Source: Sanguinoderma infundibulare
Taxonomy: Eukaryota > Basidiomycota > Agaricomycetes > Polyporales > Polyporaceae
Direction of reading: 5' to 3'
DNA length: 64,000 nt
Assembly (NCBI GenBank): GCA_032821775.1
Contig: JAVLRN010000009.1
Span: 2,046,001-2,110,000 of the forward strand
Below, piece by piece: positions 58,010-64,000 of this stretch. Below the pieces are notes generated by a model, which saw only the letters and a program-made list of their open reading frames with translations, was not told the DNA's origin and ran no database searches. A program made the position numbers and the translations under genes. Position 1 is the stretch's first letter. Each line of letters starts with the position of its first letter.

Positions 58010-58969
58010 CGTTGGAGGGTCGACCGGCGACGAAAAGAGAAGAGTCTATGGGGGTCGTCGACGGACGTTAGAGGGAAATGAGGGAAAATGTCCCAGCAGA
58101 GACGCGGAGATGCTTCCCGGGAGGACCATGCTTTTGAGAACGAGGCGTTGACGAGGGCAGCCATTGTGTTTCGGTTAGAAACTGCTCCCATTGTTCTTCA
58201 TCACAATAGACATCCCATATATGGACCCTAGTCGTCTCAAGCGCCCACACAAGCGCCCACGACACATGCCGCCGCCGTGTGCCGAGTGCAGATCTGCACA
58301 TTGACTGCCTCGTCCGTCTCCCCGGTCCGTCTCCTTTTCTTACGTAGAGGTGAAGGTCCGACCGACCTTCGCCCGCCGATCCGCCAAATCTCTTCGGGGG
58401 TTACCACGACTCAAGTACCCACCGTTTGCAGTGCGCCTTGTCATACTCTTCCTGGCTGAGGAGCCCTGCGCAATCCTGTACTACATGACCAGACTTTTTT
58501 CTCTGCTCTTTTGAGACTTCGTCGTCGAGAGGCAACACGCACGAGCAGGCGTCGACGGGTGCCTGAGCGCTGAGCGGGGAAGTTCATGACAGTTTCACTG
58601 GTGGGTAACTGGACGCACTCACTTCACTCTCGCTAATCTGCAGGTCGTAAACGATTTGGCGGCTTTCTCGAGGCCTGCTTGGACCATCTCTAGGCCATCT
58701 GGTTGAAGGTGTGTGATATTGATGGCAAGACTAGCCGTACTTCCGCGGACACCTTGTGCCGAACAAGCTCGCGAGGAGGGAGGGATCGAACGAGGGCTGC
58801 TGTGGAGCGGGATGACAGCATCTCCAACATTCGCCTACAAAACCCAGCCCCTCCAGGCCTCGTTCAACTCCAGGTTCGTCTTTGACCGCCGCGACGCCCT
58901 CGCCACAGTCCTACCCCCACGCCTGCAAGGCGATTCTATTCCACACTCCTTTGGTCTAGTCTCTTCAGC
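58010..58969. promoter_or_regulatory. Divergent intergenic region PRM1 / secreted protein
   Basis: About 960 bp lies between opposed starts. No protein-like ORF is convincing. Both promoters should be here; I cannot assign a pheromone-response or TATA element. Confidence 0.4.
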
Positions 58970-60775
58970 ATGCTACCTCTCTCTTTCTTGTCCGTCTGTG
59001 CCGCCCTGCTCGTCGTGCCAACATCCGCCGCCCCTCTCTCGTTATCGACCATAGTATCAGGCGCAAATACACCGATAACCGAGACTCTACAACTCAAAGT
59101 CGCTTCGGAAATACCTCAGCCTAGTAGTCTTCCGAACCTTCTTGCATACACGCCAACACAGATGCTCCTCGCGACCAACATCGTTCCCATCCTCCCCCGA
59201 GCTACTCCCACTCTCAGCCGCTTCGTCCGCCTCCCCCGCGGCGCTGACTTCCGCCAGGCAGACTACGGCGTCAACCCCATAGCTGCCTTCGAGCGTCTCA
59301 CCCCCGTCCAAGGCGTCGAGGCTGCCCCTGCTGCCCCTGCTGCCATCACCCCTGCTCCTACTCCTAAGGTCCTCTCTCGCCGCTCGGATTCTGACGCTGG
59401 CTCTGGCAACAAGCGCCCCGTCGACTGGCGCTTCGCCGACCAGCTCGCTACTACTGACGCTGCTCCCGCTCCCGCACCCTCCCCGAAGGGCCCCCTCGAT
59501 CTGGCCTCCGAACCGAACAACCTCGCCGCGAACCCGCTCAGGCCCGACGTCTCCCCGCCCTTCAAGGTGGCCGCGAGCGGCGTCCAGGACTTCGCCGCCC
59601 TCCGCTACAACTCGTCCAACATCTTCCACAAGGCCCTCGGCGCTACCTTCATCCCGCCGAACATGACGGCGGACGCTCCCGCCCCGGTCCCCGACGTGCC
59701 CGCGGTGCCCCAAATCGACCACGGGGGCCCTAACACCGTTCCTCAGGCCGACGGCACCGACTCGGCCCTGCCTCAGGTCAACAACGCCGCGTCTCCGGTC
59801 AGCAACGCAGCCTCGTCCGCGGTGCCCCCGGTCAACGACAAGGCAAGCTCCTCGGTGGGGCCCCAGGTCGACAACGCAGGCTCCGCGTTGCCCCAGATGA
59901 ACAATGCCGACCCCGCGCTGCCCAAAGGCACCAACGCAGTCACGAGGCGAGACACGCCCGTCCCTCAGCCGGTCTTCGTCGTCCCACACAAGATCGGCAT
60001 CCCCGTCCGTCCCCACTGCCGCCGCGTCCTCGAGCCCACGGAGTACCTCACCAACAGCTCCGTCTACCCCACCTCCAGCTCGGGTGCGGGTGCGGGTGCG
60101 GGCGCCGTCGTCCCACAGGCCCTCGACGTCCCCATCTCGCAATCCCAGGCCGAGGCGCTCGCGCTCGCCCAGAACTCAGAGTGGCTCCTCCCCCGGCACG
60201 GCCTCGAGCTCAACTCGGACGCGCTCCTCCCGGAGCCCCCGCAGGACCAGGCGCAGCAGGTCAACTTCTCGGACCCCGTCTCGGTCTACAAGTACAAGCA
60301 GCAGCAGAACGTCGGCCTCCTCAACCTCGACAGCAACCGCCCGCCGACGGACGACCTCCCCGTGGACGCGCCCGACGTCCCCGCGACGCTCGCCGGGGAC
60401 CACGACCACGACCAGAAGCCGGAGAGCGCGGCGGCGAAGATGCAGGATGCGGACAAGGCCGCGGCGGACGCGCAGAAGATCGCGGACGAGATGACGTGGG
60501 CGGCTAGTGGGAGCGACGACGACGAGCCGACGAGCGGGAGCGAGAGCGGCGGCGCGGTGGGCAGGGTCAGCAAGGTCAGCGGCAGCGCGCGCAAGACGCT
60601 CCCGAGCGCGAGCAAGGCGGTCTCGAACGTGGACCCGGCCGTCCAGAGCGCGAACCAAACCGTCCCGGACGCGAGCGGCGCGGTGCCTGCTGGCGCGGAG
60701 CAGGTCGTCCCGGACACGGACAAGACGATCAACGGCACGAACCTCATGTTCACGAAGGGCAAGCGGGCTCGATGA
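58970..60775 (+). CDS. Large secreted protein of unknown function
   Basis: A single-exon ORF of 601 residues; I do not recognise a family. It starts with a good signal peptide (LSFLSVCAALLVVPTSAAP). The rest is Pro/Ala/Asp/Ser-rich and mostly low-complexity: repeated Pro-Gln-Val-Asn-Asn-like units (about residues 245-320), a short Gly-Ala run, a DHDHDQ patch and an acidic SGSDDDEPTSGSESGG. Dibasic sites (LSRRSDSD, GNKRPVDW, VTRRDTPV) could be cut by Kex2. A small ordered island may exist around VFVVPHKIGIPVRPHCRRVL. Lack of introns is unusual for this window. It could be a wall-associated or structural protein; no enzymatic motif is visible. Its 3' end converges on TAF12, 170 bp away. Confidence 0.75.
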   Translation: MLPLSFLSVCAALLVVPTSAAPLSLSTIVSGANTPITETLQLKVASEIPQPSSLPNLLAYTPTQMLLATNIVPILPRATPTLSRFVRLPRGADFRQADYGVNPIAAFERLTPVQGVEAAPAAPAAITPAPTPKVLSRRSDSDAGSGNKRPVDWRFADQLATTDAAPAPAPSPKGPLDLASEPNNLAANPLRPDVSPPFKVAASGVQDFAALRYNSSNIFHKALGATFIPPNMTADAPAPVPDVPAVPQIDHGGPNTVPQADGTDSALPQVNNAASPVSNAASSAVPPVNDKASSSVGPQVDNAGSALPQMNNADPALPKGTNAVTRRDTPVPQPVFVVPHKIGIPVRPHCRRVLEPTEYLTNSSVYPTSSSGAGAGAGAVVPQALDVPISQSQAEALALAQNSEWLLPRHGLELNSDALLPEPPQDQAQQVNFSDPVSVYKYKQQQNVGLLNLDSNRPPTDDLPVDAPDVPATLAGDHDHDQKPESAAAKMQDADKAAADAQKIADEMTWAASGSDDDEPTSGSESGGAVGRVSKVSGSARKTLPSASKAVSNVDPAVQSANQTVPDASGAVPAGAEQVVPDTDKTINGTNLMFTKGKRAR

Positions 60776-60944
60776 ATGGGGGTTTCCTAGGTTCTCGGGA
60801 GGATGGGCAGAGATGTCGTATACACACGATCACTTACGCAGATGTTATGGTACACGGAAACGAGCAGAGAGCATTATACAATTGTACACGACGGCAAGAC
60901 ATCAATACACACGAGCATATGACCAGGAGCGAGCGGGACGAGAT

Positions 60945-62264
60945 CTACATGAGCTTCGCTTCCTTTTTGGCGAACTGGACTTGGGAGAGTCGGTGGCTCC
61001 GGAGCGTCATCTGCGTGCTCTGTGCGCCCTTCTTGCCCGACGGCGCGGAGGGGGCTGCTGGCGCGATCGCGGTTTGGGACAGCGATATTCGTGCTTCGTC
61101 GCCGGCGAAGCCGGGTATACGGATGTTGTGATTGCGTTCTGGGAGGGTGTGTGATGGTGAGATGGGTATATGCATGTTCTTCGCGCATATGGATGTATGC
61201 GCACCTAGATGCAACTGCAGATCCTTTACCTCGAGCGTGTCTCCTCCCCTGTGCTTCGCCAGTCGGCAGCCAAAGTTTGTGACGGAATCGATGAACTCGT
61301 CCGCGATGTCGAGCAGCAACTAGGATGCATGTGGTCAGATATCGACACGCGCAGACCGCGAGAGAAGGAGCGCATACATCCTCGACTTCCGGCTCGATCT
61401 TGACGTTTGGGTCGATGCTCGAGACGAGGTCCTGTATGGACCGCCGCATGCTCTGGTCCCCGGGCGTGTTCTTCCGCCGTGTCCTGCCATCGTCCAACGG
61501 CAGCGCGGTCGAGTCGTCCGGCTTCGCCACCTGCGGCGGCGCACCTGATCCGACCTCGTTCAGCACCCCGACATAACCCCAAGGACACAGACAGACAGAC
61601 ACGCACCTGATATACGGCCGCTGGGAATGCCGCCGGTGAGCGACGGCCGGCCCTGCTGGGCGGCCTGCCACTGGACGGGACCTTGCTGGGTGACGGAGAG
61701 GGTCTGGCTGATGGGGTGCGAGTCGCTCGCGGGGGACGCGCCGAGGAACGGGCTCGGGTTCGTCGTCTTGAAGGCCGCGGCCGTGGCCGAGGTCGACGCG
61801 GCGGCGGATGCGCCTGTTGCGCCCTTGCGTTTCCGAGCGCGGGTGCGGGTGCGGGTGCGGGTGCGTTTAGACGGAGGGCGCGAGTGCGGGAGAGCTTCGT
61901 GGGGGGCACTCACCTGGGCGGGGGCGGAGGAGGACGCGGCGCCTGGGGCCTTGTGCTGGTCGGCGTATTGTTTGAGCTGTTCGCATTGCCCGGTCAGCTG
62001 GGGGATCGGATTGGAGGGGGTGATGGGAGGAGGAGGGCGAATGGGGGTGCGCACCTGGGCGATCTGCTGCTGGGTGATCTTTCCCTGCTTGACGAGCTCG
62101 CCGAGCTGGTTCATGTTCTGGATGAGCAGCTGGGCGATCTGCTCGTTCGAGAGCGGGTCTCCTGTCTGCGACTTGAACGCATTGCCGAGGGCGGCGATGA
62201 TGTTCGTGGCCTGTGCGGCCTGTTGGACCTGTTGTGGTTGCGGGTTGGGTGCGTTGGCGGCCAT
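60945..62264 (-). CDS. TAF12: TFIID/SAGA subunit TAF12
   Basis: Six exons (transcript order): 62264-62055, 61997-61914, 61823-61607, 61544-61378, 61319-61205 and 61138-60945, giving 328 residues. TAF12 has an H2B-like histone fold, pairs with TAF4 in TFIID (and with the TAF4-related subunit of SAGA) and helps recruit TBP. The fold is complete: [59 protein letters not shown] and [11 protein letters not shown]. The N-terminal half is Gln/Ala/Ser-rich with helix [19 protein letters not shown]. Intron 2 (61913-61824) is 90 nt, in frame and stop-free, with a GGGTGC hexamer run, so a retained form would simply add 30 mostly basic residues. The gene is divergent from the F-box gene at 62480 (215 bp apart). 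Confidence 0.9.
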
Positions 62265-62479
62265 TGTCGAGCGATGGCGGAGGGAGGGTGAAGGCAGCAG
62301 GAGCAATACGCGTTGGTGGCTGCAGACACGGCGGGCTTCAGTCTGGAGGCCGGGCACGTGGGGCGTGCCCAAAGGAGGAAGGCATTGTTGCAGGATGCGC
62401 ACGCGGGACACATGTCCGCAAGTTAAAGACTCTCCATGCTCCTCCTCTCCGCCCTCTCCCCTTGCCCATTTCCTCCACC

Positions 62480-64000
62480 ATGTCCGCCTCTGCTAGACGA
62501 TATTCACTGCCCGGGCTCCCAGACGATATACTCCTCCTCATCATCAGTTTTATCGACGTCCCAGACATCCTCTCCCTTCGCAAGGCATGCATTTCAACTG
62601 ACCACAACTTCGTCTGGCTCGCTAATGGCCCCCTCTGCCATTTCTTTACAGACGTCTAAACGGCTGTTCACTATGAGCAAGCTCCGCTGGGTCTGGTACG
62701 ACGCCATGAAGCGCCATGTTATCCAGAAGGGCCTCCCCATCCCTGCCGCGGTCACGGCCGACCTCAAAGCCCTCACCTCGGAGCACCTCGAGGCACGCGC
62801 GGTCCATGCCGCGCACTTTCACGACAACTGGAACGCGGCCCATCCGGTCACTACGAGGGCCGTGGAGTTCTGCGCGGTCAACTACCTGGACGACGAACTG
62901 CCGGACGAACACCGGGCCGCGGTCACCCACGTCTCCTTCCTCCCCGGGCGAAACGGCCAGTTCATCATTACGGCCGTGGGACGCGTCCTCACCTGCTGGG
63001 AGGTGCCCCTCGGAGAGTCCGAGGCCTACCGCGTCGCTGAGTGGGTCTCCGCACGGCGGATCGAGCAGGTGATTGTGAACGACGACCCAAAGGCGGAGGT
63101 GGTGGTTGCCTACGTTAGTGCTCACCCGGTGAAGTGAGTCCCTCTTTCACCCCACTTGCCCCTTTCTACGCGTTCGGCGCAGTTGAGCTGTGTCAGTGGC
63201 TGAACCCCGTTTGCAGCCCGGGTATTGTCGAGTGCAGGGCACTCGCGTTCGACAAGTTCCACGGGAGGTTCAATTGCCGAATGGAGCTGCGCGCACAACG
63301 CGAGATCGTCATGGCCCTTCACGTTCTGCACAGCGACTATCTTATCTTTGGCGACCCGATGCACGTCTGCTACCTGAGCGCGCCGACAATTGTCAAACCG
63401 CTTGGCAAGCAGTCATTAGCGGAGCTGCCGGTGAGTGGATACCCGTGGACAATAGTTCGTATGGGCCACTTACGGATTGTCGAAATACGATCAGGATAAC
63501 TCGGTGTTGGCTGTGAAGCCCGTTAATCGATATCTGCTCATCGTCCGACAACGGACATTCGAAGTCACTTTCGCCCCTTCATGGCAAGGCGTCCGGACAC
63601 CCTACGTTTACCTCGCGGCAGCTAGTATGTGCATTGAGGTGGACGTACCCGCATCAAGTTCTGTCATTGTCTTTCGGGACAATTCTCTGGCCTCTCGCCA
63701 GGAGCCCCCTGACTGGCCTACGGATCCCGTCACGGTCCTCTCTCGGTGTTCGGATGATGGGTTTGACACCATCCACCAATACGATCTCCTGCCGAACCCG
63801 AAAGCGAAGAGCGATGACGCGTCAAAACCTCGGGAAGGGATGATGGACCGCCTGCCTTGCGTGTTCCCGTCGCAATACACACGGGTGATTAGCGTTGCGC
63901 CGTCGAGTTGTGACCTTCGAATCGGGCCGAGCGGGAAGGGCTTCTGGACGGAGACGAGAAACATCACCCTGCGACACGCCCGCACCCCCGCGCGATGTCT
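62480..64000 (+). CDS. F-box protein, propeller-like type (5' part, cut by window end)
   Basis: Exons 62480-62584, 62652-63133, 63217-63430 and 63495 to the window end. The F-box is at the very N-terminus: LPGLPDDILLLIISFIDVPD, then SLRK joined to TSKRLFTMSKLRWVWYDAMK. The following sequence has the strand-turn rhythm of a beta-propeller (VTHVSFLPGRNGQFIITAVG, VLTCWEV, VVAYVSAH, SDYLIFGDPMHVCYL), usual for this large Agaricomycete family. It is unrelated in architecture to the three CxxC F-box paralogues. The first intron begins GCATGC, not GT; no GT donor gives the expected join. Presumed role: SCF substrate adaptor, target unknown. Confidence 0.8.

Noticed and set aside
59087..60142. 351-codon minus-strand ORF over the secreted-protein gene
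   Set aside because: The Gly/Arg/Asp/Val bias is typical of a reverse frame; the plus-strand ORF has a signal peptide and is preferred.

Overview
The window is nuclear DNA of a filamentous basidiomycete, most likely an Agaricomycete; Polyporales is a guess. The evidence is GC-rich coding sequence, many short spliceosomal introns (about 50-80 bp), branch-site-like CTRAY motifs before AG acceptors, and proteins of clearly fungal type (PRM1, MDM31, sphingosine-1-phosphate lyase, large F-box families). All gene models were spliced by hand from reading frame, splice sites and remembered family sequences. No alignment or RNA data were available.

Layout. 1-4.5 kb: 3' end of a muskelin-like gene (+), prefoldin subunit 4 (-), sphingosine-1-phosphate lyase (+). 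4.5-9.25 kb: no recognisable gene. 9.25-12.4 kb: alpha-arrestin (+). 12.4-21.7 kb: gene-poor and eroded, with a palindromic repeat cluster, a decayed SDR copy, a glutathione S-transferase pseudogene with intact introns, a multi-pass membrane protein with a coding minisatellite (-), and an intact SDR gene (-). 21.7-23 kb: a zinc-finger protein with a homeodomain-like C-terminus (+). 23.6-27 kb: the SF3B1 splicing factor (-), with an in-frame TAG near its start. 28-30.7 kb: ELL elongation factor (+). 31.7-33.4 kb: a secreted, internally duplicated beta-trefoil lectin-like protein (+). 33.7-36.6 kb: F-box/CxxC gene 1 (-). 37-38.3 kb: BAX-inhibitor-1 family (-). 38.7-40.7 kb: MFS transporter (+). 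41.1-43.6 kb: MDM31/32 (-). 44-45.7 kb: CFA-synthase-like methyltransferase (+). 47.3-53.1 kb: F-box/CxxC genes 2 and 3 in tandem (+). 54.4-58 kb: PRM1 (-). 59-60.8 kb: a large secreted protein of unknown function (+). 60.9-62.3 kb: TAF12 (-). 62.5 kb to the end: a different F-box protein (+, cut by the window edge).

Functionally this is a mixed chromosomal segment, not a biosynthetic or defence cluster. Housekeeping genes (transcription: TAF12, ELL; splicing: SF3B1; folding: prefoldin; membranes and mitochondria: SPL, BXI1, MDM31, PRM1) alternate with fast-evolving families (F-box paralogues, secreted proteins, SDR/GST remnants). Several pairs are divergent over short shared promoters: PFD4/SPL, BXI1/MFS, MDM31/methyltransferase, TAF12/F-box.

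Most notable: three F-box paralogues with the same ten-exon skeleton; a secreted duplicated lectin with the same Kex2-type site before each copy; a zinc-finger/homeodomain-like fusion; four candidate GC-AG introns; microexons of 10, 11 and 14 nt; and an apparent nonsense codon in an essential splicing gene.
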